Assembly: GCF_028690125.1 (NCBI RefSeq)
Contig: NZ_JAQVBV010000011.1
Location: 82,344-146,343, forward strand
Direction: 5' to 3'
Source of the DNA: Bacteroides sp.
GTDB lineage: Bacteria > Bacteroidota > Bacteroidia > Bacteroidales > Bacteroidaceae
Length of the DNA: 64,000 nt
The first letter of the stretch is position 1, and each line of letters begins with the position of its first letter. The notes beneath the pieces were generated by a model. That model saw only the letters and a program-made list of their open reading frames with translations. It made no database searches and was not told the origin of the DNA. The position numbers were made by a program, and so were the translations under genes. This document shows positions 54,383-63,077 of this stretch, piece after piece.

Positions 54383-56158
54383 CTAGTTTATCATCACCAT
54401 AGCTCCTTTCACTACCGTCTGTCCGGATGCGGACAACTCCGCCGTTGCATTTCCTTTGGCCGAAAAACCGATTTTGGCAGTGGCTTTCACATTCGCACCG
54501 TCAATAGCCACGTCCGATTTTGCCTTGATTTCGGCATTGGCGGTTGCATCCAAAGAGATGTTTCCCTTGGCTGTCATTTTAATATCCTTGGCGGACGTAA
54601 GTTGTATTCCGTTACTGTCCAGCACCAGTTCGTTCTTATTCTGGTCGGACAGCTTGATGGACTTCCCGTCATCGTTTATTTCAATCCGGTTCTTGCCGGG
54701 AGTATGCAGAGTGATGATTTTCTTTTCCTCGTCAAATTCGATAGTCAGTCCGGAACGAGTTACGAAAGCCTTCTTGGCATTCTTGGCTTCGTACTCGAAA
54801 GGTGGCTGATGCTTGCTCCCGTAAACGCTGCCCATTATGACCGGACATCCGGGTTGGTGATTCACAAACCCAACCACCACCTCGTCGCCCTTCTCCGGAA
54901 GGAAGAAACTTCCCGACGAAGCGGTGGCATACAGAGTGGACAGACGCGCCCACAATTCTTTTTTCGCTCCGTCCATCCACGGCAGTTCCACCAAAATACG
55001 GCATTCTTTCGCCGGATCATTCTCCAACTGCTTTACCACGCCCAGATGTAGCCCCTCCAGCCCGGGCACGTAACCTGATGCAGGTGGAGAAACCACATCC
55101 GGTTCATCGGTGATGGATGCAGGATTAAAGCCGATACCCGCTATCGTTTTCCATTCATTGTTCATAATGATATGTCTCACCGAACCGATAAAAGCATTCC
55201 CGTTAAAGCGGTTGCCCAATCCTTTCAATTCTATCAGGCATCCCGGAACTACTTCAGGTGCGCCATAAAAGCTAAAAGTGCCCTGATAACGAGCAAGTCC
55301 GGCTTTCAACGCCAGACTGTTCACCCATTCTTTCAATGCAGCGTCACTGGTAGGAGCATCGGTCTGTATGAGCAAACTGTCACCCTCCGCAAGCTTCTCC
55401 GGTTGCAGGTCGCCTTGCCGGTTCAGTGTCGGTGCTGATGCTGAGACTTTGACTGCCGTCTGTTGCACCGGGTCCCACGTTACACCCTCATATTTCGTAT
55501 ATTGGTCGGCACAACTCAGCCCGATATCAGAGTCAATCATATCCACCCCGTAAGTCACGGTCAATACAGGAGCCGCTTTCACGTCAGGCTTGAAAAACTT
55601 GATATCCTTTCCCACCGTCCATGCAAACAATCCGCAAGCGTCAGCCCTTGACAGAGCAAAATCCCAGTCTGTCGCGTAAAACTGCACCATTTCCGGATGT
55701 TGGTACGATGTAGCATCCACAGTCACCTTACCATAAGCTGCCAGTACTTCTTTTATCATCTCACTGTCTTTCTTCTTCTCGAAAATACGGTTTTTCCGTC
55801 CCTGAGTAGCAGGATAAGCACAATCCCTGCATTCCACGACCATCTGTGAACGGAAATCTTTTCCAATGCGGATATTCACCTGCATGATGATCCCTTCGAA
55901 AAGAGTTTCCAGCTTGTTCACGTCACCGGCTGCAAATTTGATTGTGTTACCGGGAATGAAAGCTTTTGAATCGCTTTCTTCAAACTCCTGTTTTTCCATA
56001 TCCCCGGCGTTGAACTTCAGTGTAGCCTTTCCAATGCAGTTCAGTTCCGAGTATATTGAAGCGGAGATCAATGCATAAGAACTGTCCAGTTCCTTATCTC
56101 CGCAACATATTTTCCATGCCAGTATACGGTCTCTATAGATCGAAGGTGAGTTTGCCAT
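54383..56158 (-). CDS. eCIS spike protein, VgrG-like (Afp8-like)
   Basis: A 591-residue spike. The N-terminal part resembles VgrG gp27-like folds; the gp5-like OB segment is near ECRILVELPWMDGAKKELWARL and VVGFVNHQPGCPVIMGSVY. The C-terminal 110 residues form a repeated beta-helix (IKMTAKGNISLDATANAEIK and successors). No lysozyme domain is present. The C-terminus ends in KGAMVMIN, without an attached PAAR or toxin. Confidence 0.92.
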   Translation of the reverse strand: MANSPSIYRDRILAWKICCGDKELDSSYALISASIYSELNCIGKATLKFNAGDMEKQEFEESDSKAFIPGNTIKFAAGDVNKLETLFEGIIMQVNIRIGKDFRSQMVVECRDCAYPATQGRKNRIFEKKKDSEMIKEVLAAYGKVTVDATSYQHPEMVQFYATDWDFALSRADACGLFAWTVGKDIKFFKPDVKAAPVLTVTYGVDMIDSDIGLSCADQYTKYEGVTWDPVQQTAVKVSASAPTLNRQGDLQPEKLAEGDSLLIQTDAPTSDAALKEWVNSLALKAGLARYQGTFSFYGAPEVVPGCLIELKGLGNRFNGNAFIGSVRHIIMNNEWKTIAGIGFNPASITDEPDVVSPPASGYVPGLEGLHLGVVKQLENDPAKECRILVELPWMDGAKKELWARLSTLYATASSGSFFLPEKGDEVVVGFVNHQPGCPVIMGSVYGSKHQPPFEYEAKNAKKAFVTRSGLTIEFDEEKKIITLHTPGKNRIEINDDGKSIKLSDQNKNELVLDSNGIQLTSAKDIKMTAKGNISLDATANAEIKAKSDVAIDGANVKATAKIGFSAKGNATAELSASGQTVVKGAMVMIN

Positions 56159-56162
56159 TTTG

Positions 56163-56837
56163 TTATATTACTTTTTTTAATGATGGGAACAACAGTTCCG
56201 TTCCTATGGGCAGGTCCCTGAATCCGTTCAGGTTATTGAATCGCGCCACCTGTGCCACCAGACGGGAATTTCCGTATATCAAATGACAAAGATTAGCCAG
56301 TGTATCATTCTCTTTCAGTACAATCAGGCGTGACATATCCGGAGATTGCTTTGAGTTCTTCTTATTCTCCTCTTCGCTGTCACAATAATTGCAGAAACTG
56401 AGCTGCACATTTGCCTGTAAAGGGATCCCTTTGTCATTGAACAGTGTATAGTCCGTTTTCATCGATGAGAGTTGCCCTTTGAACATCATATCTCCAAAAG
56501 CGATTATGATGTACGAAGGTCGGTGAGTCTCTCCTTTATACGTATAAAGAACATCCTCCAGCTCTTTCATCTTAGCATATACCTTGTCCTCTTTTGTCGT
56601 ACCTTCCACAGCACCTGTTGTATCTACAACAAAGCTGAACGAGAGTTCTTCAGGCAAGTATTTTTCGAACGCGTTATTTCCACTGGTGGAAGCAAGCTGC
56701 TGATCCGACTTATATTCTATTTTCTTATTGAAAGTCAAAGATTCGGGATTGATGGACAAATCCAATCTTTTCTTTTCATACGGCTGTGAAAACTGTTTGT
56801 CCTTAAAAGCAAGCATTCTCAATTTTTCCATAAACAA
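56163..56837 (-). CDS. eCIS LysM baseplate protein (Afp7-like)
   Basis: A 224-residue protein. The N-terminal two-thirds (NPESLTFNKKIEYKSDQQ, FVVDTTGAVEG) belongs to the contractile-system spike-adaptor type. The C-terminus has a LysM-like fold (VLKENDTLANLCHLIYGNSR, then IGTELLFPSL). In phage and eCIS such gp53/Afp7 proteins link tube to spike. It lies between the DUF5908 and the VgrG-like genes; the stop is four bases before the spike gene. Confidence 0.88.
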   Translation of the reverse strand: MFMEKLRMLAFKDKQFSQPYEKKRLDLSINPESLTFNKKIEYKSDQQLASTSGNNAFEKYLPEELSFSFVVDTTGAVEGTTKEDKVYAKMKELEDVLYTYKGETHRPSYIIIAFGDMMFKGQLSSMKTDYTLFNDKGIPLQANVQLSFCNYCDSEEENKKNSKQSPDMSRLIVLKENDTLANLCHLIYGNSRLVAQVARFNNLNGFRDLPIGTELLFPSLKKVI

Positions 56838-56846
56838 CCCATTTTA

Positions 56847-57011
56847 TCAACGTTCTTTTTTCTTCTTCGCAGTAGTATCCTGTAAGTTCCGGAGCTCGGA
56901 AACCACATCCTGTTTGATCTTTTGAAGCAACCTCTCTGAAACGTCGGTCACTTCAATCATCTTCTTTTCAACCACAGTCTGTACGTGTATTTCTTTTATC
57001 ACAATTGCCAT
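56847..57011 (-). CDS. DUF5908-like small eCIS protein
   Basis: A 54-residue protein, MAIVIKEIHVQTVVEKK...TAKKKKER, too short for routine ORF calling. The start (MxIxIKEI) and charged end fit the DUF5908 family, found between tube and LysM genes in Bacteroidetes injection systems. It starts right after the second tube gene (overlap or single-base gap) and ends nine bases before the LysM gene. Function is unknown. Confidence 0.8.
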   Translation of the reverse strand: MAIVIKEIHVQTVVEKKMIEVTDVSERLLQKIKQDVVSELRNLQDTTAKKKKER

Positions 57012-57012
57012 C

Positions 57013-57483
57013 TCAAATCCTCCGGCTCAGTCTTGAATAACATAAGGTCAATGATTCTATAGCCAGCTTACTTTCCGACGAATTCATCGGGTCCAGACTC
57101 CATTTAACAGGAAAGGCTCTCGAACACTCCCAACCGGCACAAGGTTTGCCTTCGGGGTTGAGAAGGGAAATGATGACCAGACAAGGTCTGATCCGATTGT
57201 CGCCCAACGTAAAAGAGAAACACTCCTTCACCCATTTCCTGATATCTTCATTCAGATGTTTCAACGGTCTTTTCAAAACGATGTTTCCATGTTTTATTTG
57301 TCCTGTAGGTCTCATTCCGCCCTCAATATTACTCTTCACGGCTTCCATGGCAACTTCCTCATCCAGTCCGCTGACTTCCAGAAAGGAAGCCACTGTCTTG
57401 TCATTGGATGATCCCCACTGGAATTCTACCCGGAAGTAGAAATTCACAGGGGGAGTCCAATTCTTATCATTACCTCCTGGCAT
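57013..57483 (-). CDS. eCIS tube protein 2 (gp19 family, Afp5-like)
   Basis: A 156-residue tail-tube protein: VNFYFRVEFQWG, ASFLEVSGLDEEV, HGNIVLKRPL and FPVKWSLDPMNSSESKLAIESLTLCYS are gp19-family positions. It is paired with the tube gene just upstream. Eleven bases separate the two. In AFP the first layer of tube differs from the bulk tube; by position this may be the initiator. Confidence 0.9.
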   Translation of the reverse strand: MPGGNDKNWTPPVNFYFRVEFQWGSSNDKTVASFLEVSGLDEEVAMEAVKSNIEGGMRPTGQIKHGNIVLKRPLKHLNEDIRKWVKECFSFTLGDNRIRPCLVIISLLNPEGKPCAGWECSRAFPVKWSLDPMNSSESKLAIESLTLCYSRLSRRI

Positions 57484-57494
57484 GATACATGAAT

Positions 57495-57944
57495 TTATTT
57501 GATAGTAATACCTTCATGCACCAACACCAGCGTTTCCATCGCCACACCGTTACCATCAGCCTTGAATCCTTCCACAGTTATCTTCTTCGGCCACGCATTA
57601 GCTAATTCCCATGTTTGGACGGGGCTGTCTTTCTCGTCCAACAGACTGATAGTTACAGTACGTCGCTTAATAGTATTCAGCTTCACTTCACCAATCCATT
57701 TCCAGAAGTTCTGATCCGAAATAAAGATTCCCTTCTTCAAGGTCACATCTCCGTTCTTAATCAGTCCGGGCATTTTTACTTTAGTGAAAGCCTTGTCATC
57801 TCCGCCACGGTATTCAATGACATCATGTTCTCTGTCCAGTCCCGATACTTCTTTGAAGGACATTTCACCCACGTCGGTAATGGTTACCTTAAAATAAAAC
57901 TCGGGCAACGGCCATAATTTTTGGTCTTGAGCTTCTCCTGCCAT
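57495..57944 (-). CDS. eCIS tube protein 1 (gp19 family, Afp1-like)
   Basis: A 149-residue tail-tube protein with PEFYFKVTITDVG, SFKEVSGLDREHDVIEYRGG, KNGDVTLKKGIF and WPKKITVEGFKADGNGVAMETLVL, the usual gp19 pattern. It follows the sheath gene by 44 bases. It would build the rigid inner tube that is driven through the target membrane, and its lumen would hold cargo. Confidence 0.92.
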   Translation of the reverse strand: MAGEAQDQKLWPLPEFYFKVTITDVGEMSFKEVSGLDREHDVIEYRGGDDKAFTKVKMPGLIKNGDVTLKKGIFISDQNFWKWIGEVKLNTIKRRTVTISLLDEKDSPVQTWELANAWPKKITVEGFKADGNGVAMETLVLVHEGITIK

Positions 57945-57988
57945 AATCTTCTATATTTTTAAATTTTCAATGATTAATTTTCAATTTA

Positions 57989-59572
57989 TCAGCTCTTCTG
58001 CATCTGCTGCTGGAAGGTGATTTCGATGAACTCAGCCGGATGCGAGATAGCAACCAGTACGGTAATGCGCATAATACCTTCCAGAATATCTTCCGGTGTC
58101 ATGGTATCACCCAGACCGACATGCACACTGAATGCGTCTTCAGGGACAGCCCCTACCAGACCACCTTTTTTCCAGATGCCCCGCAGGAAATTCTCTATCA
58201 TACACCTCATGCTCAACCAGGTATTCGCATCGTTAGGCTCGAACACATAAGCGCGGGCAGCGTTCTTTACCGATTCTTCGAGGAAAAGCATGGTGCGACG
58301 TACGTTGATATAACGCCAGTCCAATGAGTTACCATCTAACGTACGTGCTCCCCAAACCTTGATGCCTTCTCCGACAAAAGTACGAATGGCGTTGATCGCT
58401 TTTCCGTTAGTCGGTACATTCAGATTTTCCTGTTCCCGGCTGTTGATGTTCACTTCCGGCTTGTTCACAAAGTTCACCGACACGTTGGCAGGAGCTTTCC
58501 ATACACCGCGTGAATTGTCCACCATTGTATAAACCCCCGCCATGGAAGCCGAAGGAGGAAGCAGGTTCAGATATGACTTCACTTTCTTCACCATCAATTG
58601 GTAGGCCACCCAATTCTGTAACAAGGCTCCGTGAAATTCGGCACGTTGCCGCTCGGTTCCACTCATGACCTCGGAGATTGCCGCATTGGTATAGATCAGA
58701 ATATTCGAGTCTTTCGCAAAGAAAGCCTTGAAATTCTTCTCACTTTTTGCATCCCACTCAAACATATTGGCCGTTATATCCTTGTCACCCAGCAACGAGG
58801 TTTCCAGCCACGGGTAATAAGCCGCGCCATACGACAGACTATTGTTGCCAATCTTGGTCTGGAATACTTCTATCTGCTGTTCCAACGTCTGGTTGTCCGC
58901 CTCTTTGGGTTGTACATCCAAAATAGCAAAACGATTCTGCATCTTGCCGCAGTGGTCCAGAGCCATCACTTCAATATCATGGCAACTAGGTGAATACACC
59001 GCTTCCGGAATGACTACCATAGTGATTTCCTGCTCTTTCTCAAGAGCTTTGAAAGCATTGCCCACCATCTCTTTGTCCAGCAACTTGTTTTCGGCATATG
59101 TACCTGCGGAAACTACGTAACAGGTTCCGCCGCCATTGGCGAAGAACATTAACATCTGGTAGTACAAGGTGAAACGCTTGGGGTCTTTACGTGAAGCCGT
59201 AAACACATACGTTGCACTAGCTTCGGCCGTTGCTTCCGTTCCGTCTTCTGCGGCATCGGCATCATCGACGGCCACTTCCACCGCAGCCTTGTAGTCGGCT
59301 TCATAAGTAAACAGACAGTTGGCAGGAGATGCGCCATCTTCTTTTTTTCTCACACTCAATACAAACCTCTCTTCAGGATCTTGTCCGAAGTACTTCAGAT
59401 ATTCTGTCATCGAGGATATCTTCCATGGTTTGCCTTTCAATTCGTCTTTCCCGTTCAATGCTTTCTCCGTGATTCCTATAAATACAGGAATGGCGGTCGC
59501 GGCCTCTACTACCGAGTTCGGGAAGGCGCTTTTTTCTACGATGTAAACACCGGGAGTTTTCATGTTTCCCAT
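57989..59572 (-). CDS. eCIS contractile sheath protein
   Basis: A 527-residue tail sheath protein. The N-terminus MKTPGVYIVEKSAFPNSVVE is the sheath start; the middle has GGGTCYVVSAGTY and PEAVYSPSCHDIEVMAL. The C-terminal domain (GEGIKVWGARTLDG, RRTMLFLEESVKNAARAYVFEPND, GIMRITVLVAISHPAEFIEITF) is typical. An insertion near residue 85-110 is rich in Ala, Asp and Glu. The start could be the first or the fourth codon. Only one sheath gene is present; AFP has three. Confidence 0.95.
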   Translation of the reverse strand: MGNMKTPGVYIVEKSAFPNSVVEAATAIPVFIGITEKALNGKDELKGKPWKISSMTEYLKYFGQDPEERFVLSVRKKEDGASPANCLFTYEADYKAAVEVAVDDADAAEDGTEATAEASATYVFTASRKDPKRFTLYYQMLMFFANGGGTCYVVSAGTYAENKLLDKEMVGNAFKALEKEQEITMVVIPEAVYSPSCHDIEVMALDHCGKMQNRFAILDVQPKEADNQTLEQQIEVFQTKIGNNSLSYGAAYYPWLETSLLGDKDITANMFEWDAKSEKNFKAFFAKDSNILIYTNAAISEVMSGTERQRAEFHGALLQNWVAYQLMVKKVKSYLNLLPPSASMAGVYTMVDNSRGVWKAPANVSVNFVNKPEVNINSREQENLNVPTNGKAINAIRTFVGEGIKVWGARTLDGNSLDWRYINVRRTMLFLEESVKNAARAYVFEPNDANTWLSMRCMIENFLRGIWKKGGLVGAVPEDAFSVHVGLGDTMTPEDILEGIMRITVLVAISHPAEFIEITFQQQMQKS

Positions 59573-59600
59573 AAAAAACTAATTTTTAATTTTAAAATGA

Positions 59601-60383
59601 TTAGATAAAACAGATGTGCCGGATTGTTCCCGGATCATCCGAAAGATACTTTCCGGGTTGTGGACACGGGATAAACCGGCTCACAATCCGTTTTTTAAGA
59701 GGATTATCCTGAATCACAGAAGAGATAATCAACTGGTAGTCAGAATGTTCAAGAGCATTGACGGACGACTTTGAAAAGATCCGCCATACATTTATGCCGA
59801 AGGGGCTGTTATTCAGCTTTTCAGCTTCATCAAATTCAATACGCTGCCGGGATTCTTCCAACAGCAGGTTCAGTATCAGGTCTGCTTGTGCATTGCGAAT
59901 GACAAAGAGATATTCCCATCTGAAAGATGACGGACGGAAACGGAGGGTATAACTCGCCGGTTCTCCTTTCTGTGCCTTCTTCAGCAAAGCCGTTGTAGGT
60001 TTTATCCTGAGTCTGCACAATTCCGCAGATTGTTTCTTTTCTTCCGTTGCTGTCAGAGAGGTAGCGACATCTATCAGCTTTTTATTGTCCAGTTTCAGTT
60101 GGTAGAACTGCTGAGGGTGGTATCCGTCGAGCCGGGTTACTTGCAGGAAATTTTTGTCCACAGCTTGCAACGTGAGTTCCAGCAAGTCGTCCGTATCGAA
60201 ACCGGAAGAGTCTGCACGCATACTCCACGACCAACCACCGGAATCATTTACAAAGAGCAGCCCCCGGCGCTTCATCAGCATCCGGGTTGCCGGTGTAGGT
60301 TCCAGAGTAAAATGCCCGGCTACCGGAGTTGAATAGTAATTGTGTTCTATCCGTATATGTATGAATGTCTTATACTGTTCCAT
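59601..60383 (-). CDS. Conserved eCIS-locus protein, unnamed
   Basis: A 260-residue protein with no known motif. It opens with FIHIRIEHNYYSTPVAGHF and contains FTLEPTPATRMLMKRRGLLF and LRFRPSSFRWEYLFVIRN. It is predicted beta-rich with no membrane segment. It lies between the Afp16-like and sheath genes, six bases from its upstream neighbour, so it belongs to the injection-system operon. I recall similar genes at this place in Bacteroidales injection systems but cannot assign a role. Confidence 0.7.
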   Translation of the reverse strand: MEQYKTFIHIRIEHNYYSTPVAGHFTLEPTPATRMLMKRRGLLFVNDSGGWSWSMRADSSGFDTDDLLELTLQAVDKNFLQVTRLDGYHPQQFYQLKLDNKKLIDVATSLTATEEKKQSAELCRLRIKPTTALLKKAQKGEPASYTLRFRPSSFRWEYLFVIRNAQADLILNLLLEESRQRIEFDEAEKLNNSPFGINVWRIFSKSSVNALEHSDYQLIISSVIQDNPLKKRIVSRFIPCPQPGKYLSDDPGTIRHICFI

Positions 60384-60389
60384 AACTCA

Positions 60390-60920
60390 TTATAATTTTA
60401 CATCCGGTTGTCTGGATATCGTTCCCGTACCTGCCGTCTCTCCCGAATCAATAACCAGTCGTCTTAACTTGCACACCACCGACGGATAGTATTGCCCACC
60501 CAGAGTAGTCCATACATTATTAATATCCTGAGAGGATAGCGTTACAATTTCTACCGTATAGTTGTGACCCTCAAATTCAAAACCGGGAACGGACTGTATA
60601 TAAGCCAAAGTATCTGACAATACGGACAACGATTCGGCATATCTTTTTTCATCATATACGGCTGCAAGTACCAGATTCAAGTTCAATAGCAAAGGAGCCG
60701 GATATCGCGTGAATCCTCCTGCATTTTTCCTCACAGGAGCGGTGACACCGCCCGATGTTTCTCTCTCAATGCTCAGAAGGGTAACTATCAACTTACAGGG
60801 CCTTTCCTCGGTACTGTTTCCAACAAATCCCACCTCAACCATACCTTCCGGCTGATAGTGTTTTCGTAACAGATATTCATCCAGTTGCGCTGCATAATTG
60901 GTTAGTATTTTCTGAATCAT
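60390..60920 (-). CDS. DUF4255/Pvc16-like cap protein (Afp16-like)
   Basis: A 176-residue protein of the DUF4255 family: IQKILTNYAAQLDEYLLRKH, then LIVTLLSIERETSGG, RYPAPLLLNLNLVLAAVYDE and YAESLSVLSDTLAYIQSVPGFE. These proteins cap or terminate the tube and sheath in AFP and PVC particles. It is the first gene of the operon; no sequence past it reads toward it within 460 bases, so the operon promoter lies in 60921-61383. Confidence 0.9.
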   Translation of the reverse strand: MIQKILTNYAAQLDEYLLRKHYQPEGMVEVGFVGNSTEERPCKLIVTLLSIERETSGGVTAPVRKNAGGFTRYPAPLLLNLNLVLAAVYDEKRYAESLSVLSDTLAYIQSVPGFEFEGHNYTVEIVTLSSQDINNVWTTLGGQYYPSVVCKLRRLVIDSGETAGTGTISRQPDVKL

Positions 60921-61383
60921 ATTGCATTGTATTTATCTTTCCCTACTCTGTTGATGGCTTTTCGGGTAACGCCTTGTTCATTCAGAACTTATATCGGCAA
61001 ATTTGAGAAATAAAAAAGAATAATAAAACTTTTATTTATGAATTGTACAAAGTATTTTGCGTACGGCTTGTTTGACTTTTTAAAGATATTTTTTTGCTAT
61101 ACATACATTGATAGACTATCTTCAAAGGTTATGAATGTTTTTATATTTTTTCATTCTTTATTTGACAACCATATAACAAATATGAAAATAAACCATCTGG
61201 CACTTTAAAAAAGCCAAATAGTCATCTCAAAAATAAAAATCGGAACGATCTGATTTATAACCTGCATTTGTAACAGTGAAATTAGTTTCATTAGATTAGA
61301 GAAGACATAATATTAAAGATTCAAGATAATATAGTATAGTGCAAATTCGGGGAGAACTGCAAATTTTCTGAATATATATGAAA
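60921..61383. other. Leader and promoter region of the eCIS operon
   Basis: About 460 AT-rich bases between the Afp16-like gene and the last cargo gene. No strict TAnnTTTG box was found on the minus strand. The best candidate is TACTTTG (61048-61054), one base short of the consensus. A long leader of this kind may carry regulatory elements, but I see no clear hairpin. Confidence 0.35.
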
Positions 61384-62079
61384 TCAAAAACCACAAACAA
61401 ATCCATAATAAGCATCTCCAGAAGTTACAATCAAGTTATTATTTTGATTAAAAATAGAGTCTGCATCTATAGGTTTTATACTATCCAATCTAACATAAAA
61501 TTTACTACCATCAGAAGTATACAAATCAGGATTATGACTTTTTATATAACCTTGCCATTTTACTATTCCTTTTTGTTTGTTTATATGAAGTTCACTTATA
61601 TCACTTTCTTTTGCCTTACGCATTTTCTTTACATTAAGCATTATTGGAGCCACAGCAGTAACCGCAACAGGTGCAACAGCAAGGACTTCAATAGGAGCTG
61701 AACTGACTTCTTTTTCATGTTTCTCCAAAACCTTGTCTTTAATTACATAATCAAAAACAGTAAGATCTTCACCGGATTCAAATAGTTCTTTTAAAATTTC
61801 CTCTATTTCGCTTACTTGAACATTATTATCACTATACTCCGAATCAGATTTATATAATCCTTGTGCAAATTCAGGAATATCATCAATATTATTAATGGGG
61901 GGAAACCAACCATCAATAGTCAATACCCGTTGAATTGGAAATAAGCTATTTATATTATGTGTCAATTGGACTTGACTAAGCATTAAAGGTCTATTATCAG
62001 ATATAATATAATTATTATTTCTTTTTGTTCTTTGTTCGAATACTCTTGATGGAGTTTTTTGAAATGTAATAGTCTTCAT
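61384..62079 (-). CDS. Putative eCIS cargo or accessory protein with DNR...QRV signature
   Basis: A 231-residue protein of unknown family. The N-terminus has SDNRPLMLSQVQL and, 15 residues on, FPIQRVLTIDG, like the signature of the DUF4157 protein at 42409-43020. An acidic middle part follows (YKSDSEYSDNN), then a hydrophobic Ala/Pro/Val stretch (LAVAPVAVTAVAPIML) and a C-terminal domain with IVKWQGYIKSH. There is no signal peptide. It is next to the injection-system operon, on the same strand, so I infer it is cargo or a cargo chaperone. Confidence 0.55.
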   Translation of the reverse strand: MKTITFQKTPSRVFEQRTKRNNNYIISDNRPLMLSQVQLTHNINSLFPIQRVLTIDGWFPPINNIDDIPEFAQGLYKSDSEYSDNNVQVSEIEEILKELFESGEDLTVFDYVIKDKVLEKHEKEVSSAPIEVLAVAPVAVTAVAPIMLNVKKMRKAKESDISELHINKQKGIVKWQGYIKSHNPDLYTSDGSKFYVRLDSIKPIDADSIFNQNNNLIVTSGDAYYGFVCGF

Positions 62080-62154
62080 AATTCTTGAAATAATTATAAT
62101 TTAAATGAGTAAAAACAGATAAATGGTTTTGAAAGCAATAAACTATTTTCATTT

Positions 62155-63003
62155 TTACACTTTAGTCTGAGCAACATCTATTTTATTTTCATGTAAAAAG
62201 ATAGACCAACATTCACTATTCCCTTCTCCTTTAAACTTTTCATCTGTATGGACAAAAGAAGATAGCCCAAGACTTGGCAAATAGTCAATCCAATAATCTA
62301 TACAACCAAAAAGAACTATTTCAATAGCATCGATCATAATATTATTTATATATTTTTTCGCATCTTCCAGTATTGGTTTTTCAACAATAAAACCATACTC
62401 ATTAGATAAAACTAAATGTATAACTTTTAATTTACTTTTAGTTCGGCATGCTATACCTAAACAAGATGTAAAACCTGTTGTTTTCAATATTCCGGACAAA
62501 TTCGTTTCACCCCATTGCTCTTCTGCTACACCTCCCTCTGTCTTTCCTTTTCCATATTTAGGAGGATTTTTTAGAATATCCAGTGCATAAAGACTCCACG
62601 GCATAACTTTAATATAGTCGTCCGTCCATCTAAAAATTACTTTCATATTGTCAAGACTTACACCTTCCAGAATGTCAAGAGCATTTTTTTCAGTATAACC
62701 AGCTCTAGCCTCTTCAATAAGCATTCTTTTAACCAGTTTGAATTTACGTTTTTCATCACCTTCATACATATCCTCTTTAACAAATTGGCAAATATTATGA
62801 CCATTTAGATTAGTTGCAATTTTCATTCCAGAGTTTTCTCTATTATCAATTACTTTCACCCGTTGCTCATTTGCTCTTCTATTGTTCAAAGAGATTCTCA
62901 ACTGTTGATTCTTGCATTCTTTACTCTGATACTTCACAATGTCAATTCTATCTTTTATAAATAAATCAATTAGTGCAATTAATTCTCCCTTGAATTGATC
63001 CAT
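62155..63003 (-). CDS. Putative eCIS effector with CheD/CNF-like deamidase motif
   Basis: A 282-residue protein with no family I can name outright. Residues 172-200 read ILKTTGFTSCLGIACRTKS then KLKVIHLVLS. Thr175, Cys181 and His196 are arranged as in the CheD/CNF1 glutamine deamidase fold: CheD has T-L-G-L-G-S-C and a distal His, and CNF1 has Cys866 and His881, also 15 apart. VIDNRENSGM in the N-terminal third recalls the DNR signature of the neighbours. It would be a cytotoxic effector; this is inferred. The gene is AT-rich. Confidence 0.5.
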   Translation of the reverse strand: MDQFKGELIALIDLFIKDRIDIVKYQSKECKNQQLRISLNNRRANEQRVKVIDNRENSGMKIATNLNGHNICQFVKEDMYEGDEKRKFKLVKRMLIEEARAGYTEKNALDILEGVSLDNMKVIFRWTDDYIKVMPWSLYALDILKNPPKYGKGKTEGGVAEEQWGETNLSGILKTTGFTSCLGIACRTKSKLKVIHLVLSNEYGFIVEKPILEDAKKYINNIMIDAIEIVLFGCIDYWIDYLPSLGLSSFVHTDEKFKGEGNSECWSIFLHENKIDVAQTKV

Positions 63004-63077
63004 ACAATATTAGATTATTAATATAATAAATATCGTATCTCTAATAATATATGTGAAAATATTATACATATCACACA

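Noticed and set aside
54383..54700. PAAR-like tip domain in the spike C-terminus
   Set aside because: The C-terminus is a repetitive beta-helix (KG.A.AE.SA.. pattern); no PAAR motifs or zinc ligands are visible.
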